Shown here: one piece after another, positions 41,503 to 51,014 of the stretch
Layout: every line of letters starts with the position of its first letter
Numbering within the stretch: the stretch's first letter is position 1
Source of the DNA: an uncultured SAR116 cluster alpha proteobacterium
GTDB taxonomy: Bacteria > Pseudomonadota > Alphaproteobacteria > Puniceispirillales > Puniceispirillaceae
DNA: 57,752 nucleotides
Assembly: GCA_902559985.1 (NCBI GenBank)
Contig: CACEJY010000008.1
Span: forward strand, 1-57,752
Reading direction: 5' to 3'
Made by a program: the position numbers and the translations under genes
Notes under the pieces: model-generated
The model's input: only the letters and a program-made list of their open reading frames with translations
The model's database searches: none
What the model was told of the DNA's origin: nothing

Positions 41503-42792
41503 ATGCAAACTCATTTTACCGCAGACCAACTTGCGGATCCGCTTATTGCCGAGGCTGATGGCATTCTCCGCAATTGCGTTCATTGTGGATTTTGTATTGC
41601 AACATGTCCAACATTCATAGTTACCGGTGACGAACGTGATAGTCCGCGTGGCCGTATCTGGATGCTGCGAGAGGTGCTAGAAAGTCCCGAAACAATAACT
41701 ACTGATACTGCCTATCATATCGATCGCTGTCTGGGGTGTCTGTCTTGTACGACTACCTGCCCATCGGGAGTTGATTACCCGCATCTTCTTGATATTGGGC
41801 GTGAAAAGCTGAATGAGATGGTGCCTCGCACTTTTACCGACCGGGTAATGCGGCAAATGCTTGGCATGATAATTCCCCATTCTGGTAGGTTCCGTGCGAT
41901 GATTCAATTGGCGTGGGTTGGACGGCTGTTCAGCTGGGCCATGCCGACGGCGATGCGTGCTGCTTTGACAAAAATTCCAGCCCAGCTGAAGCAATTAGAT
42001 CCGATTGGCGGTAAAAATGCCATTTTTCCAGCAAATACAAAACAGGTTAAGCGGGTTGCGCTACTAGCAGGGTGCGCGCAGCGCGCCCTTGCGCCTGAAA
42101 TCAATGCCAGCACTGTTCGCGTACTGAATCGTCTGGGGGTTGAAGTTGTGGTGCGTGCCGAGGCGCATTGTTGCGGAGCTTTGGCGCATCATATCGGTGA
42201 GGCGACCCGCGCCCATGACGCTATTCGTGCCGCACTTCTAGCATGGCATGATGAGATTCGAACCGGTGGACTTGATGCTATTGTTGTCAATGCTTCTGGT
42301 TGCGGCACAATGGTCAAGGATTATGGTCATATGATGAAAGATGACCCAGAGCTTGCGCCTATTGCAAAGATGGTATCGGATGCATGCGTTGATGTGTCCG
42401 AGCTAATTGATAAACTTGATCTTGAGTCAATTTTGCTGCCCGCCCCAGTGGAAGGTCGGTCCAAGGTGGCTTATCATTCGGCCTGTTCATTGCAACATGG
42501 ACAGAAAATCCATGATTTACCATTGCGCCTTCTTCGTCAGGCTGGGTTCGATGTTGTACAGCCTCTAAATGGGCATCTCTGTTGCGGTTCGGCAGGTGTT
42601 TATAACCTTCTGCAGCCCAAAATGGCCGATGAATTAAAGGCACGGAAATTGGAAAGTCTGGATAAAACTGGTGCACAGTTTGTTGCGGCTGGCAACATTG
42701 GTTGTATTATGCAATTGGATCGCGATGATTTGCCTGTTTGGCACACAATTCAATTCATTGATTGGGCCAGTGGGGGGCCGCGGCCGCATTGA
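41503..42792 (+). CDS. glcF: Glycolate oxidase iron-sulfur subunit GlcF
   Basis: A 429-residue protein with two 4Fe-4S motifs, C-V-H-C-G-F-C-I-A-T-C-P near residue 22 and C-L-G-C-L-S-C-T-T-T-C-P near 75. Two CCG-type (DUF224) motifs follow, H-C-C-G-A-L near 223 and H-L-C-C-G-S-A-G near 362. AGGAGG precedes the start. It carries electrons from the flavin subunits to the membrane quinone. The next gene on this strand is a beta-hydroxyaspartate aldolase-like gene, a likely glyoxylate user. Confidence 0.96.
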   Translation: MQTHFTADQLADPLIAEADGILRNCVHCGFCIATCPTFIVTGDERDSPRGRIWMLREVLESPETITTDTAYHIDRCLGCLSCTTTCPSGVDYPHLLDIGREKLNEMVPRTFTDRVMRQMLGMIIPHSGRFRAMIQLAWVGRLFSWAMPTAMRAALTKIPAQLKQLDPIGGKNAIFPANTKQVKRVALLAGCAQRALAPEINASTVRVLNRLGVEVVVRAEAHCCGALAHHIGEATRAHDAIRAALLAWHDEIRTGGLDAIVVNASGCGTMVKDYGHMMKDDPELAPIAKMVSDACVDVSELIDKLDLESILLPAPVEGRSKVAYHSACSLQHGQKIHDLPLRLLRQAGFDVVQPLNGHLCCGSAGVYNLLQPKMADELKARKLESLDKTGAQFVAAGNIGCIMQLDRDDLPVWHTIQFIDWASGGPRPH

Positions 42793-42905
42793 TGTTCTGT
42801 CTAGATTGCCTTTGATTGGATATGTCACTTTGCTACACATGATATAACTGGCGTTGTTAAGTAGGCGTTATTGGCGATTTAATTCACCGTGAAAACAATA
42901 TGCTT

Positions 42906-42925
42906 GCCTCGTTTTAGGACGAGGC
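42906..42925 (+). other. Perfect 7-base hairpin upstream of the aldolase gene
   Basis: GCCTCGT and ACGAGGC flank TTTAGG in the 220 bases between glcF and the aldolase gene. No T run follows, so it is not a standard terminator; an operator or RNA hairpin is possible. Confidence 0.4.
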
Positions 42926-43012
42926 TAATGAAAAGTGTGTCAGTATGTTTGTAATGGTTGGAAGTGTCGTTTTGAACAAATTGCTCTGGATGGACGGCCA
43001 TGGAGGTACAAA

Positions 43013-44176
43013 ATGGATATTAGGATAGACCCTGAGGAACTGGAGGTTGGTTACAATATTCCGGCGATGGTTGGTATGGACGAAGCTGACATTCAGACTC
43101 CTTGTCTTGTATTGGATCTCGACGCGCTTGAGCGCAACATTATTAAAATGGGGAATTTTGCTAAGCAAGTGGGAATACGACACCGTGTACACGGTAAGAT
43201 GCACAAATCGGTTGATGTCGCGCTATTACAGGAGCGCCTTGGCGGTAGTTGTGGTGTGTGCTGCCAGAAAGTAAGCGAGGCCGAGGCATTTGTACGTGGT
43301 GGTATTAAAGACGTTCTTGTGTCTAATCAAGTACGTGATCCAGCCAAAATTGACCGGTTGGCACGTCTACCAAAACTGGGTGCTAGGGTGATTTGCTGTG
43401 TTGACGATCTTGCCAATGTTACTGAACTATCGGCAGCCTCGACAACGCATGGCACTCAAATAGAGTGTCTTGTTGAAATTGATTGTGGAGCAGGACGTTG
43501 CGGCGTTCAAACGACAGCTGATGTCGTAGAGATTGCTGGCGCGATTGACGCATCTGAGGGTTTGAAATTTTCTGGTTTGCAGGCTTATCAGGGCGCTATT
43601 CAGCATCTCAGTGATTATAATAAACGCAAAGCCAAGATCGAGGTGGCTGTCACTATGGTGGCAGATGCGGTTGCTGGGTTGAGAGCGGTCGGCCTTTTTT
43701 GTGATATTGTTGGGGGTGGTGGTACGGGGTCTTATATCTTTGAGGGAGAATCAGGTGTTTACAATGAGTTACAATGTGGTTCGTACGCTTTTATGGACGC
43801 TGATTATGGCCAAATTCTAGATAATAAAGGCAAAAGGATCGATCAGGGCGAATGGCAAAATGCGCTTTTCCTTCTAACCTCTGTTATGAGCCATGCAAAG
43901 CCTGAGAAGGCTATTTGTGATGCCGGTTTAAAAGTACAATCAGTCGACAGCGGGTTACCGTTTATTTTTGGCCGTGATGATATCAAATATGTCAAGTGTA
44001 CGGATGAGCATGGGGTAATTGATGATCCTGATGGTGTTTTAAATGTTGGCGACAAATTAAAGCTTGTGCCGGGGCATTGTGATCCGACTTGTAATTTACA
44101 CGACTGGTATGTTGCGGTGCGCAATGGCAAGGTTGAAGCACTGTGGCCAGTTACAGCGCGTGGAAAAGCCTATTAA
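43013..44176 (+). CDS. Beta-hydroxyaspartate aldolase-like PLP enzyme (BhcC / D-threonine aldolase / D-serine dehydratase family)
   Basis: A 387-residue fold-type III PLP enzyme. I-Q-T-P-C-L-V-L-D-L-D-A-L-E opens the barrel, Schiff-base Lys62 lies in V-H-G-K-M-H-K-S, and G-G-G-G-T-G-S binds phosphate. The C-terminal metal site G-H-C-D-P-T-C-N-L is that of DSD1, D-threonine aldolase and 3-hydroxyaspartate aldolase. GGAGG sits six bases before the ATG at 43013, and the length equals what I recall for the Paracoccus 3-hydroxy-D-aspartate aldolase (BhcC). BhcC joins glyoxylate and glycine to beta-hydroxyaspartate; glcDEF upstream supplies glyoxylate. No bhcA, bhcB or bhcD genes are in the window, so D-threonine aldolase activity remains an alternative. 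Confidence 0.8.
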   Translation: MDIRIDPEELEVGYNIPAMVGMDEADIQTPCLVLDLDALERNIIKMGNFAKQVGIRHRVHGKMHKSVDVALLQERLGGSCGVCCQKVSEAEAFVRGGIKDVLVSNQVRDPAKIDRLARLPKLGARVICCVDDLANVTELSAASTTHGTQIECLVEIDCGAGRCGVQTTADVVEIAGAIDASEGLKFSGLQAYQGAIQHLSDYNKRKAKIEVAVTMVADAVAGLRAVGLFCDIVGGGGTGSYIFEGESGVYNELQCGSYAFMDADYGQILDNKGKRIDQGEWQNALFLLTSVMSHAKPEKAICDAGLKVQSVDSGLPFIFGRDDIKYVKCTDEHGVIDDPDGVLNVGDKLKLVPGHCDPTCNLHDWYVAVRNGKVEALWPVTARGKAY

Positions 44177-44244
44177 AGCTCTCGATAAATATATACAGCA
44201 GGCTTTTAAAAAAAGGGTGTCTCAAGACAACCGGCCGGTCATGA

Positions 44245-45852
44245 TTAGCTAATATCAAAAAAGTCGTTTCCCTTATCATCCATAACTATAAACGCAGGAA
44301 AGTTCTCAACCTCGATTTTCCAAACCGCTTCCATGCCGAGCTCTGGATATTCCAGAATTTCCACCTTTTTGATAGATTCGAGTGCTAGCTTCGCTGCCAC
44401 GCCACCAATTGATCCCAGATAGAACCCACCATTTTGCTTGCAGGAATCTCGAACCTGACGTGACCTGTTGCCTTTCGCCAGCATCACCATCGATCCGCCC
44501 TCTGCTTGAAATGTGGGGACATATGAATCCATTCTCCCCGCCGTGGTTGGCCCGAATGAGCCTGACGGCATACCTTCAGGCGTTTTTGCTGGCCCTGCGT
44601 AATAGACCGGATGATCTTTGAAATAATTAGGCAAGTTGCCTTCGCTTTCCAGTCTTTCCAATAATTTTGCGTGCGCGATATCACGCGCCACAATCAATGG
44701 GCCGGACAGTGCAAGGCGTGTTTCAACAGGGTGCTGACTCAATGCCGCAAGAATTTCGTTCATCGGTTTGTTTAAATCGATGGCAACAACTTCATCTTCG
44801 TCCTGATATGAAAGATTGGGTAAAAATTTGGCTGGGTCACGTTCCAGTTTTTCGATAAATAGCCCGTCCTGGGTGATTTTGGCGAAGGCCTGCCTGTCGG
44901 CTGAGCAGGAAACTCCGATTCCGATAGGGCAAGACGCGCCGTGACGCGGCAATCTAATCACACGAACATCATGGCAGTAATATTTACCACCAAATTGCGC
45001 GCCGATTCCAAGGTCGCGGGTTATTTGTAATACCTCAGCTTCCCATTCGAGGTCACGCCAAGCATGCCCGAGCGCGTTGCCTTCAACTGGTAGACCATCA
45101 AGCGCCTTAATAGAAGCCATTTTGACTGTTTTCATGGTTAGCTCAGCTGATGTTCCACCAATAACAATGGCCATGTGATAAGGAGGGCATGCCGATGTCC
45201 CAAGGTCAAGAATAGCGGTGCGGATAAACTCACGGAGAGATTCTACATTCAGCACGGCTTTGGTTTTCTGATGCAAAAAAGCCTTGTTAGCTGACCCGCC
45301 ACCCTTCTGGATGAACGCAAATTTATACTCCAAGCCTTTAACAGCGTTAATTTCAATCTGTGCTGGCAAATTAGTTGAGGTATTGCTCTCGTCGAACATG
45401 GTGTGAGCGGAAAGCTGTGAGTAGCGTAGATTACAATTTTGATATGTGTTGTAGATGCCAAGGGACAACGCTTCGCCATCATCGCCATCTACTAAAACGT
45501 GATCGCCACGATAGCCGGTAACAAGGGCCGTGCCCGTATCTTGACACATTGGCAGCGAGCCCTCTGCCGAAATCACTGCATTTTTAAGCATTTCCAGCGC
45601 AACAAAACGGTCATTTTTGGTGGCGTCTGGGTCTTTTAGAATATTGGCAAGCTGGCCAAGGTGGCTGCTACGTAATAGATGCGAAATATCGGCAAACGCA
45701 CGTTCAGCAAGCTGGGTTAATGCGGCAGGATCCACACGCAAAAACGTTTCACCATCCATCTCAACAAGGCGCACATGATCGCTTGAAATAAGTTCATATT
45801 CAGTCTTGTCTTCGGCTGTTGGGAACATGGGGCTGTAGGCAAAGTTCGCCAT
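44245..45852 (-). CDS. fumA: Class I fumarate hydratase (4Fe-4S)
   Basis: A 535-residue single-chain class I fumarase with fused alpha and beta domains. Cluster ligands are visible as Cys in L-P-M-C-Q-D-T-G near residue 104, in T-S-A-C-P-P-Y near 219 and in G-A-S-C-P-I-G near 309. The beta-domain motif G-P-T-T-A-G-R-M lies near 440. It hydrates fumarate to malate in the TCA cycle and is oxygen-sensitive. It is convergent with the aldolase gene (68-base gap, no clear terminator), and sspB lies 90 bases upstream on the same strand. Confidence 0.95.
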   Translation of the reverse strand: MANFAYSPMFPTAEDKTEYELISSDHVRLVEMDGETFLRVDPAALTQLAERAFADISHLLRSSHLGQLANILKDPDATKNDRFVALEMLKNAVISAEGSLPMCQDTGTALVTGYRGDHVLVDGDDGEALSLGIYNTYQNCNLRYSQLSAHTMFDESNTSTNLPAQIEINAVKGLEYKFAFIQKGGGSANKAFLHQKTKAVLNVESLREFIRTAILDLGTSACPPYHMAIVIGGTSAELTMKTVKMASIKALDGLPVEGNALGHAWRDLEWEAEVLQITRDLGIGAQFGGKYYCHDVRVIRLPRHGASCPIGIGVSCSADRQAFAKITQDGLFIEKLERDPAKFLPNLSYQDEDEVVAIDLNKPMNEILAALSQHPVETRLALSGPLIVARDIAHAKLLERLESEGNLPNYFKDHPVYYAGPAKTPEGMPSGSFGPTTAGRMDSYVPTFQAEGGSMVMLAKGNRSRQVRDSCKQNGGFYLGSIGGVAAKLALESIKKVEILEYPELGMEAVWKIEVENFPAFIVMDDKGNDFFDIS

Positions 45853-45942
45853 GGTTAGATCCTGTTACTATCAAGTGGCAAAACAAAAAACAAGTCGCTT
45901 AGCAAGGTAGCAAACCCAACGGCCAGCAGAATGCAAAGATTA

Positions 45943-46458
45943 TTACGTTGGTTTTTTACGAAACGTGTCAAGTGAGACAACATCAGCGCTGTTTCCACCA
46001 TGCTGATTATCATAATCAGAGTTTTTATCAGGAACAATATTGGGTGCTGCATCAGATATGGTGCGCTCAACTTCTTCACCTCCTTCATCTGCCGTGCCAA
46101 ACTGCAAGCCAAAACCAACCGACGGGTCATTAAAGCTGGTAATTGATTGAAAAGGGATGACCATCGGGCTGGGTTTGCCTGCAAAAAAAAGGGTAATAGA
46201 AAATTCTTCGCTGCCAACAACAAGATCTTCGAATTGATGCTGTAAAACTATGGTCATATTTTCTGGATGTTTTGTTCTTAAGTAATCGCTAATTTCAACG
46301 CCAGGGTGGGTGGTTGAAAAGCTAATGTAAAAATGCGTTTCTCCCGGAAGCCCAACCTTTTCAACAATACCAAGTGAAGTGCGCACAACTGACCGAAGTG
46401 CATCTTCGACCAAAAGTTCATAATTCAGGCCGGTTTGGAGCATTTCATTATCAGTCAT
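45943..46458 (-). CDS. sspB: ClpXP adaptor SspB, alpha-type
   Basis: A 171-residue protein matching alphaproteobacterial SspB. The N-terminal helix L-N-Y-E-L-L-V-E-D-A-L-R is near residue 11, H-F-Y-I-S-F-S-T-T-H-P-G-V near 42 and M-V-I-P-F-Q-S-I-T-S-F near 98. A flexible acidic tail ends in V-S-L-D-T-F-R-K-K, the probable ClpX-docking peptide. SspB binds the ssrA tag and delivers tagged proteins to ClpXP. It sits directly beside the ssrA gene on the same strand, a functionally sensible pairing. Confidence 0.93.
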   Translation of the reverse strand: MTDNEMLQTGLNYELLVEDALRSVVRTSLGIVEKVGLPGETHFYISFSTTHPGVEISDYLRTKHPENMTIVLQHQFEDLVVGSEEFSITLFFAGKPSPMVIPFQSITSFNDPSVGFGLQFGTADEGGEEVERTISDAAPNIVPDKNSDYDNQHGGNSADVVSLDTFRKKPT

Positions 46459-46571
46459 CAGCTGGCAATCTTTCCTATACAGCGCTCTTTAATAGATCAG
46501 CGGGGATATTACATTAGATTGGAAGTAATGTATTGGTTAGTCGTTTGGTGTCTCTATATTGTCTCATCCAC

Positions 46572-46926
46572 ATTAAAGCGGAACGCTTCTGTTGCCAGGT
46601 GCGCTCCAAACCCCGCCAGATCGAGCTCAATCGGTCTGGACTTAAGATCGGTTACTCTCGCTGCACTAAGCTGCGATTGCTACCGGAGCAGTGTTGTCAT
46701 TTGCAACTACTACATGGCCCGATAACGGTGGGTGCCATACCGAGCGAAAATACTGCCTTTACCACATGCGTCGATCCTATTTCGCCCCCAATCTTTCAGC
46801 CCAAATAAAACGTGCCAGCTTTTGAAACCGCTAGTGCGGGCTAAAATGGTGGAGGCGCCGGGTACCGCCCCCGGGTCCGCTCTGCTTATTTCACAGCACG
46901 TTTATCGCCATAGCTGGAATTCCAGC
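46572..46926 (-). ncRNA. ssrA: Circularly permuted tmRNA (ssrA)
   Basis: Read on the minus strand, the acceptor piece comes first (about 46926-46847) and ends in C-C-A-C-C-A. Just before that end is a T-arm-like stem CCGGG/CCCGG with a 7-base loop, and then the acceptor half-stem CGCCTCC. After a spacer of about 57 bases the coding piece begins at 46789 with GGGGGCG, which pairs fully with CGCCTCC (one G-U), followed by the conserved AGGATCGACG. The tag frame is at 46704-46666: A-N-D-N-T-A-P-V-A-I-A-A then TAG. A short hairpin at 46576-46588 marks the probable 3' end. The order acceptor-spacer-coding is the alphaproteobacterial permuted form, processed to two pieces. It rescues stalled ribosomes. 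End coordinates are approximate. Confidence 0.93.
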
Positions 46927-46932
46927 ATGGTT

Positions 46933-46960
46933 AATATAGGTGTATTAGGGCTGGTTTCAA
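46933..46960 (-). promoter_or_regulatory. Promoter of ssrA
   Basis: On the minus strand TTGAAA (46955-46960), a 16-base spacer and TATATT (46933-46938) place the start near 46926, exactly at the 14-base palindrome GCTGGAATTCCAGC that opens the RNA. Confidence 0.65.
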
Positions 46961-47164
46961 AGAACAGTTTTGATTTCGATGTTGTTTCTGTTAATTCTTC
47001 AGTTGAAAAAGGTGCACTTTTTTCGTTTTGGTATTAACTTTTTGTGCTGATTATCAGCTTGCACAGTGCTACGTGACCATGCCAATTTAAAAATTGAGAC
47101 GGCCTTTGTCGCGTCGCAACAGTGTTTTGTTAAAACTGATAATTTTTTAATCAATGGGTCTGTG

Positions 47165-47959
47165 ATGCAGCAATATCTTGTTTTATTAAAACGAATTCTT
47201 GATGAGGGTGTGGATCGTGATGACCGGACTGGAACCGGTACAAGAGCGGTGTTTGGACATCAGATGCGTTTTGACCTGTCTGACGGGTTTCCATTACTTA
47301 CGACAAAAAAATTGCATATTAAATCTATTGTCCATGAATTGCTGTGGTTTATTAGCGGCGATACGAATATTCGCTATCTACAAAAAAATGGTGTTTCGAT
47401 TTGGGATGACTGGGCTGATGAAAATGGCGATCTTGGACCAGTTTACGGCAGACAATGGCGCCATTGGCAAACGCCAGATGGCAATAAAATTGATCAGCTT
47501 GCCGATTTGATTGAGATGATAAAGACCAACCCTAATTCTAGACGGTTAATGTTAACGGCATGGAACCCTGCCGATGTGCCGAATATGGCTCTACCGCCGT
47601 GTCATTGCTTGTTTCAATTTCAGGTTGCCAATGGGCGGTTGTCCTGCCAGTTATATCAACGCAGTGCAGATAGTTTTCTGGGCGTTCCGTTTAATATCGC
47701 TTCTTATGCGTTGCTAACCCATATGATTGCTGCTATCTGCGGTCTAGAGGTTGGCGAATTTGTTCACACGTTTGGTGATGCGCACTTATACACAAACCAT
47801 TTCGAACAGGCGCGGAGACAACTGGAACGTCAGCCCACAAAATTACCCCATTTGGTAATTCATAATGTGCCTGAGTTCATTGATGATTTTCGATATGAAG
47901 ATTTTGAAATCGTTGATTATATAGCAGCGCCACACATTGCTGCGCCGATTGCAGTGTGA
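47165..47959 (+). CDS. thyA: Thymidylate synthase ThyA
   Basis: A 264-residue enzyme of exactly the E. coli ThyA length. R-T-G-T-G-T near residue 22, W-F-I-S-G-D-T-N near 60, catalytic Cys in [11 protein letters not shown] and [10 protein letters not shown] near 206 are all intact. The ATG at 47165 is chosen over an upstream in-frame start. It methylates dUMP using methylenetetrahydrofolate. Its stop overlaps the first base of the folA start, so the two are translationally coupled, a common pairing because ThyA makes dihydrofolate. Confidence 0.97.
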   Translation: MQQYLVLLKRILDEGVDRDDRTGTGTRAVFGHQMRFDLSDGFPLLTTKKLHIKSIVHELLWFISGDTNIRYLQKNGVSIWDDWADENGDLGPVYGRQWRHWQTPDGNKIDQLADLIEMIKTNPNSRRLMLTAWNPADVPNMALPPCHCLFQFQVANGRLSCQLYQRSADSFLGVPFNIASYALLTHMIAAICGLEVGEFVHTFGDAHLYTNHFEQARRQLERQPTKLPHLVIHNVPEFIDDFRYEDFEIVDYIAAPHIAAPIAV

Positions 47960-48501
47960 TGGCCATGGTGAGCATGACTGCAGTGGTGGCGATGGGCGAA
48001 AATCGTGTTATTGGTGATGGTAAGGGGTTAATTTGGCATATTCCTAATGACCTAAAGCGCGTCAAAAAGCTTACGATGGCTTGTCCACTCATTATGGGGC
48101 GAAAGACGTGGGATTCTATCGGCCGACCATTGCCCGGTCGCGCTAGCATTGTGATGACCCGTGACCAATCATGGACTGCCGAAGGAGCAATTGCCGCAGA
48201 AAGTATTGAGGCAGCAATTGCTGCTGCCTTAAACTGGATTCAAAATACTGCCAATGCACGCTCCGAAATCATTTTATTTGGTGGTGGTGAAATTTACCAA
48301 CAGGGACTGAAATACTGTCAACGGGTTGAATTAACGGTTGTCGCCCAATCCCCGGATGGTGGCGCAGAAGCTGCTTACTTTCCAGAACTGTCAACTGCAG
48401 ATTGGGACATTGAAATTGAGGCTAAGATCAAGGCAACTGGCGGTGTTCCGGCCTACCGGTATGAGCGTGCGTTGAAACGCAGTGCGACACCGCATTTATA
48501 A
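47959..48501 (+). CDS. folA: Dihydrofolate reductase
   Basis: A 180-residue enzyme with V-V-A-M-G-E-N-R-V-I-G, L-I-W-H-I-P-N-D-L-K (substrate acid in D-L), M-G-R-K-T-W-D-S-I-G-R-P-L-P-G-R and F-G-G-G-E-I-Y. These are the standard cofactor and folate sites. The start ATG shares a base with the thyA stop (TGATG); a GTG three bases upstream and an ATG six bases downstream are alternatives. It regenerates tetrahydrofolate after thymidylate synthesis. It is convergent with mrp (64-base gap). Confidence 0.95.
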   Translation: MAMVSMTAVVAMGENRVIGDGKGLIWHIPNDLKRVKKLTMACPLIMGRKTWDSIGRPLPGRASIVMTRDQSWTAEGAIAAESIEAAIAAALNWIQNTANARSEIILFGGGEIYQQGLKYCQRVELTVVAQSPDGGAEAAYFPELSTADWDIEIEAKIKATGGVPAYRYERALKRSATPHL

Positions 48502-48565
48502 GAAACTACTCGGAAGATGGTGGTTGCGTCTCACGTGCCCGGGCGGAACCCTTCAGTGTCATGGC

Positions 48566-49687
48566 TCACTCAACAATAATCTTGGGGCCTTCCTTTGTGG
48601 TGCTTCGTTCGAGTGCCTCAAGCACTGCCAAAGCAATATCTCGATAATGATTCGCACATTTACTGTCGGGCTGGCTCGCGACAATGGGCATCCCTTCATC
48701 CGATGTTGCTCTGATAGTCATTTCCAGTGGTATCTCGCCGAGAAAAGGGACCCCAAGTTTTGCGGCTTCTGCCTTGGCACCACCATTGCCAAATATCTCG
48801 TGTCGTGCGCCGCATTCGGTGCATAAAAAATGGCTCATATTTTCAACAATGCCAAGAAGGGGCACGTTGACTTTACGGAACATATTCAGTCCTTTGCGTG
48901 CATCAATAAGGGCTAAATCCTGAGGGGTTGATATGATAATTGCACCAGCGAGTGCAGCGCGTTGCGACAATGTCAACTGTGCGTCACCGGTTCCGGGCGG
49001 CATGTCAATCACTAAAACATCTAGCTCATTCCATGCCACATCTCGCAGCATTTGTTCAATCGCGCTCATCACCATGGGGCCACGCCAGATGGTGGGCGCG
49101 TCTTCAGCAACAAGATAGCCGATAGACATGGTTTGCAAGCCCCAGGCTTCAATTGGTAAAATCTTCTTCCCGTCGCTCTGCGGTTTCTTGTTCAAGCCTA
49201 TCAAGCGTGGCAAAGATGGACCGTAAATATCGGCGTCAAGAATGCCAACCTTTTTGCCAAGTGCAGCTAGGCCAAGAGCCAAGTTGATTGACGTTGTTGA
49301 TTTACCAACACCGCCTTTGCCAGAAGCAACTGCAATGACATGGGTTGCAGGCTGGTGAGGCTCAGCTTGCGCCTGTTGGCCAGCACTACCAGGGGAACTG
49401 TGATCATCGGCTTTTGCTTTCAATCCTGGTCCGGACTGATGTGCTGTAAGCATTGCCGTTGCTGATAACACCCCATCGAGGGCTAGCACAGCCTGTTCAC
49501 ACTCGCGTCGCAACTCATCCGCACTGTCTTTATCTTTTGGATCAATTTCTACAGTAAAGCTAACGTGGCCCTCTTTGATAACGATTCCGGACACGTTTCC
49601 AGCTTCAGTGATTGCCTTTTCTGACCCCGGCAAGCGGATGCCAGAAAGTGCTTGGATAATTTTTCGCTCGTTCAATTCGTTGGTCAT
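48566..49687 (-). CDS. mrp: Mrp/NBP35 (ApbC) iron-sulfur carrier ATPase
   Basis: About 373 residues. An N-terminal MIP18/DUF59-like domain (residues 5-90) and a Gln/Pro-rich linker precede a P-loop ATPase with deviant Walker A G-K-G-G-V-G-K-S-T near residue 128. D-A-D-I-Y-G-P-S, D-M-P-P-G-T-G-D and the cluster-binding C-T-E-C motif follow. It assembles or carries 4Fe-4S clusters. The ATG at 49687 is chosen; a TTG at 49699 is the alternative. It is divergent from hflK; the 216 bases between show no other gene. Confidence 0.94.
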   Translation of the reverse strand: MTNELNERKIIQALSGIRLPGSEKAITEAGNVSGIVIKEGHVSFTVEIDPKDKDSADELRRECEQAVLALDGVLSATAMLTAHQSGPGLKAKADDHSSPGSAGQQAQAEPHQPATHVIAVASGKGGVGKSTTSINLALGLAALGKKVGILDADIYGPSLPRLIGLNKKPQSDGKKILPIEAWGLQTMSIGYLVAEDAPTIWRGPMVMSAIEQMLRDVAWNELDVLVIDMPPGTGDAQLTLSQRAALAGAIIISTPQDLALIDARKGLNMFRKVNVPLLGIVENMSHFLCTECGARHEIFGNGGAKAEAAKLGVPFLGEIPLEMTIRATSDEGMPIVASQPDSKCANHYRDIALAVLEALERSTTKEGPKIIVE

Positions 49688-49903
49688 CCTTGAAATCAAC
49701 CGCTCCTATACAAATATAAATATGGCTCTGCAATACGACCGAGACATAGGCCATCAGTGAGAGTTTTTCAAGTTAGGGGTGGTAATTTGTATGTCAGCGG
49801 TGATAACAAGAGCAAATTCAAAGGGGACAAAATCAATGACTCGAGAGGCCGCAACAAAAAATGTTGGCTGACCGAGTAAGAAGGGTTAAGGAGCGAGAGC
49901 AGC

Positions 49904-51013
49904 ATGCCATGGAATAATCAAGGCGGCCAAAGTGGCGGCGGTGGCCCGTGGGGTCAGGGCGGCGGTAAGGGCGGCAGCCCATGGGGCCAGGGTGGCGGTG
50001 GTCACTCCCCCCAAGATGTTGATGCGTTAATTCGCCAACTTTCTGAAGCTTGGCGCCGGATGATGCCGAGTGGTGGTGGCAGCGGCCGTTCGCTGTTATT
50101 GTTATTAATTGTTTTTGGCTTCGTTTGGGGTATTACGGGATTTTATCGCATCAACCCGCAGCAACAAGGTGTCGTTTTGCGTTTTGGTGAATGGGTTCGC
50201 ACAAGTCCACCCGGATTGCACTATCACCTCCCTTACCCCATCGAGACCGTTTTAAAACCCGAGGTAACCAGCGACAATAGGATTGAGATTGGTTTCAGGG
50301 ACGTAACTGGCAGCTCGTCGTCTCGTCGGGACATAACTGACGAAAGCCAGATGATCACCGGCGATGAAAACATAGTGGACATCGACTTTGTGGTTTTCTG
50401 GCGAATTTCGGACGCCGGGGAATACTTATTTAATCTTGCTGAACCTGATGAAACGATTAAAGTGACTGCTGAAGCGGTAATGCGTGAGATTATAGGCAGA
50501 ACACCAATAAAAACTGTTCTGACTGAGGGAAGGCAATCGATACAAGCGCAGGCGCGCCAGCAACTGCAAGAGCTACTCAACGAATACGGTGTTGGTGTGC
50601 GAGTTCGTGATGTGCAGCTGTTGGCAGTTGATCCGCCAAGCGATGTTATTGACGCCTTCAATGAAGTTCAGCGTGCACGCCAAGACCGCGACCGATTAAA
50701 AAACGAAGCGGAAGCCTTTAGTAATGACATTGTACCGCGCGCCCGTGGTGAGGCTGCCAAACTCATCGCTGAAGCTGAGGCTTATAAGGCTGAAGTTGTC
50801 AATCGCGCCACGGGTGATGCTTCTCGCTTTAACCAGGTGTATGAAGCCTATTTGAAGGATAAAGATGTCACCAAAGAGCGCATATATATCGAAACTGTGG
50901 AGGAGATTTTCTCGAATGTAGAGAAAGTAATCATCGACGGGGAAGGTGGGGCAAGTGGTGTAGTCCCTTACCTACCGCTTAAAGAATTAAGTAAATCAAA
51001 AGGGAATAATTGA
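49904..51013 (+). CDS. hflK: FtsH protease modulator HflK
   Basis: A 369-residue inner-membrane SPFH/prohibitin protein. A glycine-rich cytoplasmic leader with two G-P-W-G-Q-G / S-P-W-G-Q-G repeats (residues 1-40) is followed by one membrane helix near 62-80. The SPFH domain and coiled coil follow (A-R-A-R-G-E-A-A-K-L-I-A-E near 280). AAGGAG precedes the start. With HflC it forms the cage around FtsH that tunes degradation of membrane proteins. The hflC start follows one base after its stop. Confidence 0.95.
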   Translation: MPWNNQGGQSGGGGPWGQGGGKGGSPWGQGGGGHSPQDVDALIRQLSEAWRRMMPSGGGSGRSLLLLLIVFGFVWGITGFYRINPQQQGVVLRFGEWVRTSPPGLHYHLPYPIETVLKPEVTSDNRIEIGFRDVTGSSSSRRDITDESQMITGDENIVDIDFVVFWRISDAGEYLFNLAEPDETIKVTAEAVMREIIGRTPIKTVLTEGRQSIQAQARQQLQELLNEYGVGVRVRDVQLLAVDPPSDVIDAFNEVQRARQDRDRLKNEAEAFSNDIVPRARGEAAKLIAEAEAYKAEVVNRATGDASRFNQVYEAYLKDKDVTKERIYIETVEEIFSNVEKVIIDGEGGASGVVPYLPLKELSKSKGNN

Positions 51014-51014
51014 C

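Noticed and set aside
45855-46223. Minus-strand ORF overlapping sspB
   Set aside because: It is a shifted frame of sspB, which has clear family motifs and a full-length frame.
46435-47037. Several plus-strand reading frames between sspB and thyA
   Set aside because: They run antisense across the tmRNA gene and have no protein-like motifs; the RNA explains the conserved sequence there.
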